Assembly (NCBI GenBank): GCA_903994635.1
Contig: CAJEXQ010000006.1
Span: 1-64,000, forward strand
Length of the DNA: 64,000 nt
Reading direction: 5' to 3'
From: an uncultured Chlorobiaceae bacterium
Lineage (GTDB): Bacteria > Bacteroidota > Chlorobiia > Chlorobiales > Chlorobiaceae
Below the pieces are notes generated by a model. It was not told the origin of the DNA. It saw only the letters and a program-made list of their open reading frames with translations, and ran no database searches. Position 1 is the stretch's first letter; every line of letters begins with the position of its first letter. The position numbers were made by a program, and so were the translations under genes. Positions 9,301 to 18,390 of the stretch are shown here, one piece after another.

Positions 9301-11553
9301 AATTTAACAGAAAAGTTTGAAGAGATATATAAAGCGAAAAAGGCACACCAGCCAGACATGTTTTCCATTGCTCAGTTACAGAGTATGGAGAAGTTCAAAG
9401 AGGAGCTGTTCCGTGATTTGCACAACGCGGTATCAGCCTACAGCCAGAACAGCGGCAACAGCTTTTTGCGGAGCAAGAGCAATGATGCCATCACCTTTCT
9501 GGAGATCATGACCCGGAAGTACGATGTGGCGGTGGCGAATCCACCCTATACCGATTCAAGTGATTTCGGGAAGGAGTTGAAAGCTTTTGTTGATGGGAAT
9601 TATAAAAAGCCTTATGGATTTCACTCGAATCTCTATGCGACGTTCATAAAGCGATGTGCGGAGATTATCACCGATACCGGCAAGATTGCGGTGATTCATC
9701 CGCTTACCTTCATGTATATCAAGACATTTGAAGGTGTTCGGGAATACATTCTTAACAATCTGCATATCAATATCTTTGTCGATTATGGCTTGAGTAACCT
9801 TTTTGGCACCATAATGGTTGACCCTGCTTTTTATGTTCTGGAAAAAGGGATAAAAACCAGTGATAAGTCACTCTTCATTTCACTGGATCAGTATACCCGT
9901 ACTCCACAGGAGAAATTCAAAAAAGAGTATGCTCTCGCAGCTCTTGAAAATTTTGTTTCTGAAAGAGAAGACAAGAATAACTATTCCAAGGGAGGTCCAT
10001 TTAAAAAATGGTATGGAAATTTATGGTTAAAAATATACTGGAAAGATAACGGATACGCTATAAAAAATGACCCAAGATCTAATCTTCGAAATAAAAACGC
10101 CTTTTTTAAGGAAGGGATTACTTACTCTGGCAGCGGATCTAAAGGCACTTCATTTAGATATTTGCCAAAAGGGTATATTTGTGATAATGATGGCTCTTCT
10201 ATTACGCCCAGACAAAATCTTGATAACATTTCATATTTGTTAGCATTTGTCAATTCTGCGCTGGTTAAATACATGGTATCATGTCTCAATCCAACAGTTA
10301 ATGTTCAGAAAGGTGATATAGAAAGAGTTCCGTTTATTGCTCCGAATCCTATTTTACAGCAGTTTGTTGTTAGATTGTCTAACAGGAATATAGATATTGA
10401 AAAATATGTTCTTAGTTTCAGCCTCATTGAGATTCATTTCAATCATCAACCTATTATAAGGTATAAGAATAGTAGGGTTGAGTTAGCAGCGCAAACGTTT
10501 TTCTCTTACGAAAACCACCTCCTCACACAAGTCCTGCTCAACGAAGCAATCATCAACGAAAAGATCTTCGAGGTCTACGAACTCACCCCTGAAGACAAGG
10601 CAATGGTGCTCGCCAAAGAGGGCGAATCCATCGGCGGTCTCCCTGTACTTCCCGAAGCCCGCGCAGCGTATCTGAGCGAAACAGAGGCCACGGCAGAGTT
10701 CCCGCTTGAAAAAATCCTTGATTTCATTGAATCCCTGCCCACCATGACCATGAGCGGGCAGGAGATTGCCGACCTCACCGCCAAGTTTGATACGCTCTAC
10801 AAGAGCAACAACGACCTCGAAGAGTTCTGCATCACGAACCAGATCAACCCCGTCAATGTCTGGTACCTCTTCAAAAAAAGCGGAGTGCTGCCGCAGCAGC
10901 GGGCAAAAACCATTGCGATGGAGTTCCTTGCCGACCTTATCCGCGAAATTCTCAACGAGGACGACGACGGCATTGTCCCCTTGGTGCGCAACAGCGGAGA
11001 AGAGATTCTGATTGACCGCATTGAAAAGAAGTTTGAGGAGAAAGGGCTCACTTCAGCGCAGTTTGCCGCTTTCCCGACCATTCTTGGCAAGGAGATTAAC
11101 GACTACATCAACAACAACTTTTTTGCCGACCTTTCCGATCACCTCAACCTCTTCATGTACCTGCCCAAGACCCCTTTCATCTGGCACATCACCTCCGGGC
11201 CGCGTCAGGGATTTGATGCCTTCATTATCATCTACAAGTGGAGTCGCGACAAGCTCTTTACCCTCAAGTCGGTCTATATTGAAAAACGTGAGACTGCGCT
11301 GCGCAATCGGCAGTCGGACCTGCTCGGCGAGAAAAGCGCACAGGCTGAAGAGGAGAAGGATACCATTTTCCATCAGCTCAAGGAGATTGAGAACCTCAGG
11401 AAAAAAATTGACGAACTGCTCTCCGAAGGCTACGACCCCAAGCTTGACGACGGTGTCGGCAAAAACATCGCCCCCTTGCAGAAGAGGGGTATCATCGCTT
11501 ATGAGGTGCTGAATCCGGGGCAGCTCAAAAAGTATCTGAACGCAGACTGGTAA
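9301..11553 (+). pseudogene. pglX: BREX adenine methyltransferase PglX, 5'-truncated
   Basis: The open frame carries PglX sequence from about 9301 (LTEKFEEIYKAKKAHQPD) to a stop at 11553. An ATG at 9358 could start a 731-aa protein. The catalytic NPPY motif IV is present at residues 61-64 from that ATG, followed by the target-recognition region and a coiled-coil-rich C-terminus. Full-length PglX is about 1150-1250 aa, and its SAM-binding motif I should lie in the missing N-terminal third, so methylation is not expected. The upstream join is abrupt, against an AT-rich foreign gene. A DUF1016 remnant starts 12 bp after its stop. Confidence 0.8.
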
Positions 11554-11565
11554 CCCAAGAACCCT

Positions 11566-11914
11566 ATGAACTATCAACAGTTACTTGCTCTCTTCAAAGA
11601 GACCCACCACGAGTTGCAGCAAAGAGCCGCCCGCTCGGTCGATACCTCTCTGGTGATCCGGAACTGGCTCTTCGGGTGGTACATTGTAGAGTTTGAGCAG
11701 GGCGGCGCCGAACGTGCAGAACTCTATGGCAAACGTCTTATCGACAAGCTTTCCAGAGAGCTCAAAACCCTTGGATTGAAAGGTATCTCGTCGACCAGCC
11801 TTAGGCAGTGCCCAATCTTTTTATACTCGAATTGCTTCGCCGGAGATTCAACAGGCACTGCCTGTTATATCTTTTGATGCCACTCTCAATGCCCCAATGA
11901 AAAAGGTTCTTTAA
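11566..11914 (+). pseudogene. DUF1016/YhcG-type nuclease N-terminal remnant (1 of 4)
   Basis: MNYQQLLALFKETHHELQQ and then SLVIRNWLFGWYIVEFEQGG are typical of the DUF1016 N-terminal domain found in YhcG-like PDDEXK proteins. The frame breaks near SSTSLRQ (about 11810). The family sequence resumes in another frame (SFYTRIASPEIQQALPV) and stops at 11914 after roughly 115 codons. The nuclease domain is absent. It follows pglX closely, the place where BREX loci often carry accessory genes. Confidence 0.75.
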
Positions 11915-12100
11915 CGCTGCTGTAGATGGTGAACGTTTTGAACTGTGACCTCATAGCTCTGAGGTTGTTTACGCTAACTCTGGGTGATTCTTATTTTCCA
12001 TTTTTGGCTTATTCTTGTTTTCCGGTCACATTTGATACTGATATTATTTGCATTTTTGCTTTTTTTGTGCAAATTTCAAATAAATATTAATAGATACCCC

Positions 12101-13354
12101 ATGCTTGTAGAGTTCCGCGTTTCAAATTATCGCTCGATCAGGGATGAGCAGCGCTTGAGCCTTGTTGCAAATAGTGACAAGAATCATTCGGAGACTCATA
12201 TTATTCGAAGCGATGCGAAATCAGGTATTTTGCTGTTAAAGTCTGCTGTTATCTACGGCGCTAATGCCAGTGGCAAGTCGAACCTTATCATGGCGATGTC
12301 ATTTATGAAGAGGATTGTTGCTGAGTCGGCTACCCATGTCAAGGAGGGGCAGAAATTTCTTTTTCAGCCATTCAAGCTTGATGGTCTTTCATCAACGAAG
12401 CCGAGTGAGTTTGAAATTACCTTCATCGAGGCCGGTATCCGCTATCAATATGGCTTTTCATTGCTTCCTGACAGGATTACTTCTGAGTGGTTGTTAGTGT
12501 ACAAAACATCGAAGCCGCAGGTCTGGTTTGATCGGCGGTACAATCCAGAAACAAATATTGATGAGTATACCTTCAGTCCGTTTTTGAGTGGCGAAAAAAA
12601 GTTGTGGCAGAAATCGACCCGTTCAAATTCCTTGTTTCTCTCGAAGGCTGTCGATCTGAACAGTAATGCTTTACGGCCTGTTTTTTTATGGATTGTGCAG
12701 CAGTTGAATATCATTGGTGCTGGAGAACAGCCTATGATAGAATTTTCAACAGCATTTGCTCAGTTGCCCGAAGGCAAGAAACAATTGCTCGATTTTTTAA
12801 ATGCCGCCGATTTAAGTATTTCAGAATTATCACTGGAGATTCGTCAACAGCGAGAGATTTCGGTCAGGGTTGAGGGAGAGAAACCGCCTGTTCATCAAGT
12901 GATTGATTCAGAGGCTTTGATGCCGATTTTTTTACATACTGGAGCCGAAGGAACTGCGAAATTTGAATTTCATGATGAGTCAACGGGAACACAGCGCCTC
13001 TTTGCTTTTGCGGGCCCTATACTTGATGTGTTACGTGAGGGAAGTGTTTTGATTGTTGATGAATTGGATGGAAGCCTTCATACCAAAATCGTTCGTTTTT
13101 TGTTGAACGTCATCAACTCATCTACCTATAACAGAAAAGGAGCACAGCTTCTTTTTACAACTCACGATACTTCTGTCATGGATGCAAAACTCTTTCGGAG
13201 AGATCAGATATGGTTTGTTGAAAAGGATCGCTCTCATGCAACGCACCTTTATCCTCTGACCGATTTCAGCCCAAGGAAAAACGAAGCTCTTGAAAAAGGG
13301 TACCTCGTTGGACGATATGGAGCAATTCCTTTTATCAATGACACGATATTTTAA
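12101..13354 (+). CDS. RloA-like AAA ATPase (pair 1)
   Basis: The 417-aa product starts at the ATG at 12101 (MLVEFRVSNYRSIRDEQRLS), the usual opening of these SMC/ABC-like ATPases; an earlier in-frame ATG would add only a hydrophobic, non-conserved leader. Walker A GANASGKS is at 53-60. The ABC-type Walker B appears in SVLIVDELDGSLHT, with a switch histidine in LLFTTHDTS. It is followed 8 bp later by an RloB gene. RloA/RloB-type pairs resemble the lactococcal AbiL abortive-infection system and, in logic, split OLD-family proteins: an ATPase sensor controlling a TOPRIM-like nuclease. The pair looks intact. Confidence 0.8.
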   Translation: MLVEFRVSNYRSIRDEQRLSLVANSDKNHSETHIIRSDAKSGILLLKSAVIYGANASGKSNLIMAMSFMKRIVAESATHVKEGQKFLFQPFKLDGLSSTKPSEFEITFIEAGIRYQYGFSLLPDRITSEWLLVYKTSKPQVWFDRRYNPETNIDEYTFSPFLSGEKKLWQKSTRSNSLFLSKAVDLNSNALRPVFLWIVQQLNIIGAGEQPMIEFSTAFAQLPEGKKQLLDFLNAADLSISELSLEIRQQREISVRVEGEKPPVHQVIDSEALMPIFLHTGAEGTAKFEFHDESTGTQRLFAFAGPILDVLREGSVLIVDELDGSLHTKIVRFLLNVINSSTYNRKGAQLLFTTHDTSVMDAKLFRRDQIWFVEKDRSHATHLYPLTDFSPRKNEALEKGYLVGRYGAIPFINDTIF

Positions 13355-13362
13355 GGGAAGAT

Positions 13363-14040
13363 ATGGCTCGAGATAACCACCCGAAGATTCGTCAGGACAA
13401 GAAATTACAACGGAAGAAGGCTTTGAAGAAAGGATCTGATCGTCTCCTGATTGTTACAGAGGGAGAAAAAACAGAGCCTTTTTATTTTGGCGAGATCAGG
13501 TCGCACTATCGCCTGAGTACTGCCAGAGTGGAAATAATGCAGAGTAAATACGGGACGACACCTCAACAGGTCGTTGATTTTGCTGTCGATAAATGTAACG
13601 AGACGAAAGAATATGAAACCGTGTATTGCGTTTTTGACAGAGATGATCATCCAAATTTTTTGAATGCTCTCTATAGCGTCAATGCGCAACACAGGAAACA
13701 TAAAAATGACAACAAAGAGCTGATCAATTTTTATGCGACTCCCTCTATCCCCTGTTTTGAATTGTGGCTTTTACTGCATTTTGTTCCCGTACATGGCTAC
13801 ATGCACAGGCATGAGATTCAACGGGTATTGAGTGACTATGACAAGCTCCCCGACTACGCGAAAGGGGGGCGTGGATACTTTGACATGACCAGACACCGGC
13901 TGGAGGTTGCCTATAAGCATGCTGATTTGTTAACAGCAAATGATCCGCTGGGAAGCGAAAAAAATACTGAGAATCCCTATACTTCTATTGGAAAGCTGGT
14001 ACAACTCCTTACCTCGATGAATACGCGTTGGCAAAAGTAA
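13363..14040 (+). CDS. RloB-like TOPRIM-type effector (pair 1)
   Basis: The 225-aa product has a lysine/arginine-rich N-terminus, then LLIVTEGEKTEPFYF (Glu 33) and VFDRDDHPNF (Asp 92, Asp 94). This E...DxD arrangement is that of RloB and is suggestive of a TOPRIM-like metal site. The segment PSIPCFELWLLLHF is another family landmark. It is encoded just after the RloA ATPase and probably acts as its nuclease or RNA-targeting effector; the activity itself is inferred. A second, divergent RloB lies at 54329-54925. Confidence 0.78.
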   Translation: MARDNHPKIRQDKKLQRKKALKKGSDRLLIVTEGEKTEPFYFGEIRSHYRLSTARVEIMQSKYGTTPQQVVDFAVDKCNETKEYETVYCVFDRDDHPNFLNALYSVNAQHRKHKNDNKELINFYATPSIPCFELWLLLHFVPVHGYMHRHEIQRVLSDYDKLPDYAKGGRGYFDMTRHRLEVAYKHADLLTANDPLGSEKNTENPYTSIGKLVQLLTSMNTRWQK

Positions 14041-14081
14041 TGATCACTCCTCAACCGGCTCTCCTTTATCTTTTTACCTTG

Positions 14082-14259
14082 CTTGAGCGATCAGCGGGTC
14101 AATGAAATCATTAATGGCAGACTATTTGTGACAAAAATCGTTAACGATAGCCACCGGGAGTTACAGCAGAGAGCTGACCGGTCGGTCGATATCACCCTCG
14201 TTATCCGATACTGGCACTGCGAAAATCCCGAACAGGAGGGCCCTGACAATGTTCGATAA
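14082..14259 (+). pseudogene. DUF1016 N-terminal remnant (2 of 4) joined to the pglZ leader
   Basis: The frame reads IVNDSHRELQQRADRSVD and then TLVIRYWH, clearly parallel to ETHHELQQRAARSVD in the remnant at 11566. It then switches to the ENPEQEGPDNVR tail that also precedes pglZ copy 1, and stops 8 bases inside pglZ copy 2. It is a short chimera produced by rearrangement. Confidence 0.6.
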
Positions 14260-15148
14260 ATGGGTCAATCAGGATATCAGCAACGTTCTTGCCCGGCGTA
14301 ACCGGGTTGTGGTGGGGGCTGAAGCCGCTCATCCGCTTGATTCGGTTGATCTTCAGTGGCTTAGTGACCTGATAGCGCACTTGTCGGACAGCGTCTCTAT
14401 CAAGGATAAACTCCCGTACATACACGCCCGTTTCAAGAGCAGCCATGGCAGGCAGTGGCGCAAGGGGTTGTGGGGCCATCTGCTGCAACTGCTGGAGTTT
14501 GATAGCTCCAGAATCAAGGGGATTTCGTCGCTTGATGAGGCGACTATCTGTTACACGACCGAACTCTACCGGGTTGACACGGCTATCCGCAGCATCTACG
14601 AAGAGTTCTGGGGAGACGAAAAGGTTATTCGCCCATTCCAGGAATATTACAACCAGTTGGTTTCACCCTTTCTTCATAAGTGGTTTCAGTACTTCGACGA
14701 CTACCGGGAGAACCAGAAGGGACTTTTAATTGAGACCGTCCGCTCCGCTCAAGGGCGAATAGCAATTATTGTGGGTGATGGTATCTCTTTTGAAATTGCG
14801 CAGAGAGTCATTGCGAAAACTGGCGATACCGTCAAGGTAAAAAACCAATATCGCTGCTGCGGCATTCCGTCGGTTACCGAAAACAATATGAGTCTGCTCT
14901 ATCGTGATGATGGAGTTATCGAGCCTTTGCAGTCCAGGCGAGAGGGATATCTTGCCGCACAGGTAGCAAAGCGGATTGTGTTTGTGCAGTTGGAGGAGGT
15001 CAACTTTCAACATGCGGAAGCGGATGTGCTCATCTGCTCCTGCAAGGATATTGACGATATGGCCGAGAAGATGCATGTAGGGCAAAAATGTATAACGCTC
15101 TCCGGACTCTTGCTGCCGAACATTGGAGGTACTGATCCAAAGAAGTAA
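14249..15148 (+). pseudogene. pglZ: PglZ copy 2, internal deletion and lost C-terminus
   Basis: The first 28 residues match pglZ copy 1. The sequence then jumps in frame from GAEA to AHPLDSVDLQW, omitting copy 1 codons for about residues 29-251; the join is at a shared GCC. The metal-site VGDG is kept, but after KDIDDMAEKM the gene runs into sequence antisense to the helicase and stops, so the second metal site (SDHGF) is gone. Copy 1 and copy 2 differ at scattered positions, so this is not a very recent duplicate. No phosphatase-like function is expected. Confidence 0.85.
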
Positions 15149-16303
15149 ATCCACCAGATAATGGCGGCAGCTCTCTTCGGGCATACCAGCATCAGTTGCC
15201 AATTCTGCCGCAATCTCTCTCAGCCGTTTTGGTTTGCCCCTCACAAGATCATCTCCCCGCTCTTCAAGTGCAATTTTGTTCTCCAGCCATACGGCTATCG
15301 GATTCTTTTTGAGCGCTTCAATATCGTCCTCCTGATGGATGGCTGACTCAATGGCCGCCGCAAGAAAATGTTTTGCAGGAATTGTGCCATTGGGAGAAAG
15401 TGACCGGGCAAGCTTTTCGTTGATAACCTGCCCGGAGGTGAAGGGGCATCCAAACAATTTTGTGGCAACCTTGGCAACCGCTGCTTTCTGATGCTCAAGA
15501 TTGCCAACACTATCGGAAACCATGGTGGCCGAAGTGCCAATACTCACAATCTGCTGGACGCCGTTGGATCGAATCCGCCGAATCAACATGGAGACATCGG
15601 CACCCTGACGACCTCGATAGGTGTGCAGTTCATCGAAAACCAGAAACCGGAGATTCTGGTAGATGCTCTCTCGAATGTTGCGTTCGCGCACGCGGGTCAA
15701 CAACAGCTCCAGCATCATGTAGTTGGTCAGCAAGATATGCGGCGGGTTTTCCCGCATTTTCTCCCGTGCATCCTCACCCTCCTGGCCTGTATACTGGCCA
15801 AAGATGATCGGAAACTCTTTCCCTGTGGCATCCTCGTAATTTTTCTTGTATCGGCTGAACTCTTCGAACTGCGAGTTAATGAGGGCATTCATGGGATAGA
15901 CGACAAGCGCTGTTACCCCTTTTGCTGCCGGGTTGGAGAGCAGATGGTGAAAAATAGAGCCGATATAGGTCAACGACTTGCCCAAGCCGGTGCCGGAGGT
16001 AACGATAAAATCTTTGCCGCTGGTCCCTAATTGTATTGCCTCAACCTGATGGCGATAGAGTTTGTACCCCTTGAAGATGTCACCAATGGCCTCATGCAAT
16101 GTTTTCGATTCGATCAGCTTTTCGAGCCCCCCAAACATCTCAAACGAAGGGTTAAATTGCAAAAGGGGTTCCGGCCAAAGCTTGCCCGTACTTAATGCGC
16201 GATCAACAACCTGACGGATGTCGGGGTCAGCAATGGAGATGAAACTGCGGATGTAGGAGGAATAATCCTCTATAATGCTGGCATGGGTATGGAAAACATT
16301 CAT
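15075..16303 (-). pseudogene. DEAD/DEAH-box helicase N-terminal half, copy 2
   Basis: This is the same protein as the helicase at 5640-7073 up to about TFLPYM, where it reads on into antisense pglZ sequence. The long open frame down to 14726 is therefore partly artefact. Motif I here is GTGLGKS, with a Leu in place of the usual Ser of GTGSGKS. The DELH box and GTSAT are retained. The first 77 codons and the upstream region are identical to copy 1. The join to pglZ lies at about 15074/15075. The second helicase domain is missing, as in copy 1. Confidence 0.7.
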
Positions 16304-16575
16304 TCTGCGAAACTTCTCCTTCTCAGATTATTGTCGTGAGCAAAATGATGATAACTTTAACGCATGGTGTAATATAGAAAAGGATTCTATGAGCGGGAAG
16401 TTTTGTGTGGTGTCATGCATCTGCACGCGCAAGCTGAATGAGCATGGAAAAGGCCATCTCCTGGGGTCGCACAGGATTTTCAGCCGAAGGCTCCTGTTTG
16501 GTTCTTGCCCTTTGCGTGTCCAAGTAAGCTCTAATTTTTATTTTGGTTTCATTCCTTTGGAATTCAACCCTTCAG
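15075..16575. repeat. 1.5-kb direct repeat, copy 2 (partner 5845-7345)
   Basis: Same orientation as copy 1. The identical 505-bp block is 16071-16575. Its right end includes the last codons of the XRE/ImmA gene that stops at 16564, so copy 1 carries a 3' scrap of that gene. Confidence 0.9.
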
Positions 16576-17670
16576 TTCAACTTTTTTATAAAACCCGTAA
16601 ACATTACCCTCACGCTGTTTCATCACCCCACGGTTTGCCAGCCTGCCAGCAACAATTGCCGGGTGTGTGCCGATTTTGGTGGCGAAACGCTGGATATCCT
16701 CTTTTTCAAACAAGCCGCTCACCATGATCTCTTTTTCCTCCTTGCGGCTCATCAGGCACTCTTCGGCAAAGGCGTTTGCTTCGGCCTCTTTCTCTTTACC
16801 ATCACAGGAGTACTCCATTCCCTCAATAAAAACATCTTTCTTGTTGTGCTTCAGGATATGACCGGCTTCATGGAAAAAGGTGAACCAGAAAATATCGTTC
16901 CGGTTCAAACGGTTTGAGAGCTGAATCAGGGGGTTGCCTTTCATCCATCGGGTTGAACCATGTAGTGGCGCTTTTGGCAGACAGGGAGTATGGACAACCT
17001 TAACACCGGCTTTGCGGCACAACTCTTGAAGTTCCGGAAAGAAATCATCGGCACCGCTGATCACCAGCTTTTTAATCTCCTGCAAGGTTGCCTCAAAAGC
17101 TTTCCTGTCAAAATCAGGCACCTGAAGCAGTTCGGCCTGCCGCTCTCCCTGCCGAAGCCACGCGGCAACAGAGTATGGGTCTTTGCTGTTTTTTTCGCTC
17201 ATACGGTAAGCTGTTGCATAGACCTGCCCATGGTAGAACGTTTCATAGACTTCAGGGCTTGCCACGTTAAAAAAGGAGAGCAATGCTTTGCCTGCGTTTG
17301 CCGAACTGCCGTCAAAGGCAATCCACCCCTTTGCCTTCATTGCATTGCAGGGAAACCTTTTTGCCCACTCTTTTGCCTGAAGCAACGTTTCAGCTTCATC
17401 AATTTCAGCAAGTTTAAGGCGGTAACGTCGCTCACGCTCAACCCAAAAATCAGCAGGTATGCCAACTACTCGCTCAAGCTGAAGGGCTGTTTCCGGGGTT
17501 ATCTGTGCTTTGCCCTGAATGATCTCATTAATAGTTTTTTTTGGTCTGCCCATTCGCTCTGCTAACTCCGCCTGCGTCATACCCGTATATTCGATTTGTT
17601 CAGCAAGTGTATCGCCGGGGCATGAGATAATTTCACGGGCTATTGCAATATCTTCTTTTGTCTTGTACAT
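16564..17670 (-). CDS. HigA-like XRE regulator with ImmA/IrrE metallopeptidase domain
   Basis: The 368-aa product has an N-terminal HTH of the HigA type (MTQAELAERMGRPKKTINE, about residues 31-49) and a C-terminal zinc-peptidase domain with FHEAGHILKH (HExxH). It lies 15 bp downstream of a RelE/HigB-like toxin on the same strand, the reversed toxin-first order of higBA modules. The HTH probably represses the operon and neutralises the toxin. The ImmA domain is typical of proteases that cleave regulators in response to stress; this coupling is inference. Its stop codon lies inside the 1.5-kb repeat. Confidence 0.82.
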   Translation of the reverse strand: MYKTKEDIAIAREIISCPGDTLAEQIEYTGMTQAELAERMGRPKKTINEIIQGKAQITPETALQLERVVGIPADFWVERERRYRLKLAEIDEAETLLQAKEWAKRFPCNAMKAKGWIAFDGSSANAGKALLSFFNVASPEVYETFYHGQVYATAYRMSEKNSKDPYSVAAWLRQGERQAELLQVPDFDRKAFEATLQEIKKLVISGADDFFPELQELCRKAGVKVVHTPCLPKAPLHGSTRWMKGNPLIQLSNRLNRNDIFWFTFFHEAGHILKHNKKDVFIEGMEYSCDGKEKEAEANAFAEECLMSRKEEKEIMVSGLFEKEDIQRFATKIGTHPAIVAGRLANRGVMKQREGNVYGFYKKVELKG

Positions 17671-17685
17671 GGTTTTCCTCTCATT

Positions 17686-18021
17686 TTAATGGTAGTCTTC
17701 ACCAATCGCCACAATCACAATACCGGTAATTTTTATCCAGTCAACTCCTCCATCCTCTTTTCGGGGGAGAGGATCATGGTCAGGCAGAAAAATGATACGA
17801 TAGTTTGGTGTGAGGTCAATCGCCAATTCCCCCTGCCGGTTTCCTGTCAATTCATGGCAACGGGCAGAAGAAAATGAACGCATAGCCTCAAGATTTAACA
17901 CCGAAGAAAGATCATCAAGTCGCTGCGACAGCTTTTTTGCCCTGTCACCATAATTTTTCTTGATGACGGACGGGCTTTCAACGCATTTTTCAGGCTTGCG
18001 GGTTTGGTAGCGAATGTTCAT
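17686..18021 (-). CDS. HigB/RelE-family toxin
   Basis: The 111-aa product (start MNIRYQTRKPEKC; a longer start at 18069 is possible) shows the RelE/ParE fold pattern: IKKNYGDRAKKLSQRL, then CHELTGNRQGELAIDL and NYRIIFLP, ending IVIVAIGEDYH. HigB-type toxins are ribosome-dependent mRNA endonucleases. The partner antitoxin follows 15 bp downstream. A perfect 6-bp inverted repeat (18060-18076) lies just upstream and is a plausible autoregulatory operator. Confidence 0.78.
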   Translation of the reverse strand: MNIRYQTRKPEKCVESPSVIKKNYGDRAKKLSQRLDDLSSVLNLEAMRSFSSARCHELTGNRQGELAIDLTPNYRIIFLPDHDPLPRKEDGGVDWIKITGIVIVAIGEDYH

Positions 18022-18059
18022 CCGTAAGGTAACAAAATGTATCAGCGTATAGAAATTTA

Positions 18060-18076
18060 TTAACCTCAAAGGTTAA
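18060..18076. promoter_or_regulatory. candidate HigA operator (perfect inverted repeat)
   Basis: TTAACC-TCAAA-GGTTAA, a perfect 6-bp inverted repeat with 5-bp spacer, ends about 39 bp upstream of the HigB start, where an XRE-family autorepressor would be expected to bind. Binding is inferred. Confidence 0.5.
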
Positions 18077-18219
18077 TTATATTTTAACGTCCATGGTATG
18101 GTAAAAAGTGTTTTTTCCTCTCTCTGTTGCATCCTCGCCTCCTCTTCTTCGATCAATTCATCTTTTTTGCCTTCAATCTGATCCTGCCGTTTGTCGTCGC
18201 GCTGTTTTTCAAGCTCCAT
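18073..18219 (-). pseudogene. coiled-coil C-terminal scrap, helicase-like
   Basis: The ATG at 18219 opens a 48-codon frame (MELEKQRDDKRQDQIEGKK) rich in Glu, Lys, Gln and Arg, ending with LFTIPWTLKYN at 18073. The charged helix followed by LFTI-x-W resembles the extreme C-terminus of SNF2-type helicases found in defence loci. It could instead be a small independent protein. It sits between the FGE/C-lectin gene and higB on the same strand. Confidence 0.35.
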
Positions 18220-18290
18220 GGAATCTGCTTTATCTTAAAAAAACGTCGGGCCGCCTGCGGCGACCGTTTCTGTTGTCGCTGGTTCCCGCC

Positions 18291-18339
18291 AAATTGTGGC
18301 ACACGTCAGTTCGTCCCTCACTGCCGTTTACCACAATTT
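18291..18339. repeat. inverted repeat downstream of the variable region
   Basis: AAATTGTGG (18291-18299) and CCACAATTT (18331-18339) form a perfect 9-bp inverted repeat with a 31-base loop, extendable outward with one unpaired base. It starts about 50 bases beyond the stop of the FGE/C-lectin gene. No T-run follows, so it is not an ordinary terminator. DGR variable regions are often followed by a hairpin or cruciform, although usually with a shorter loop. Confidence 0.5.
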
Positions 18340-18390
18340 TGGTCACTGCACTCTCGCTCAAAAGCAAAGCCGGAATGAGCAGCCAACTGA

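Noticed and set aside
14726..15074. C-terminal extension of helicase copy 2 (long minus-strand open frame)
   Set aside because: These codons are the antisense of pglZ copy 2; the frame is open by chance after the fusion.
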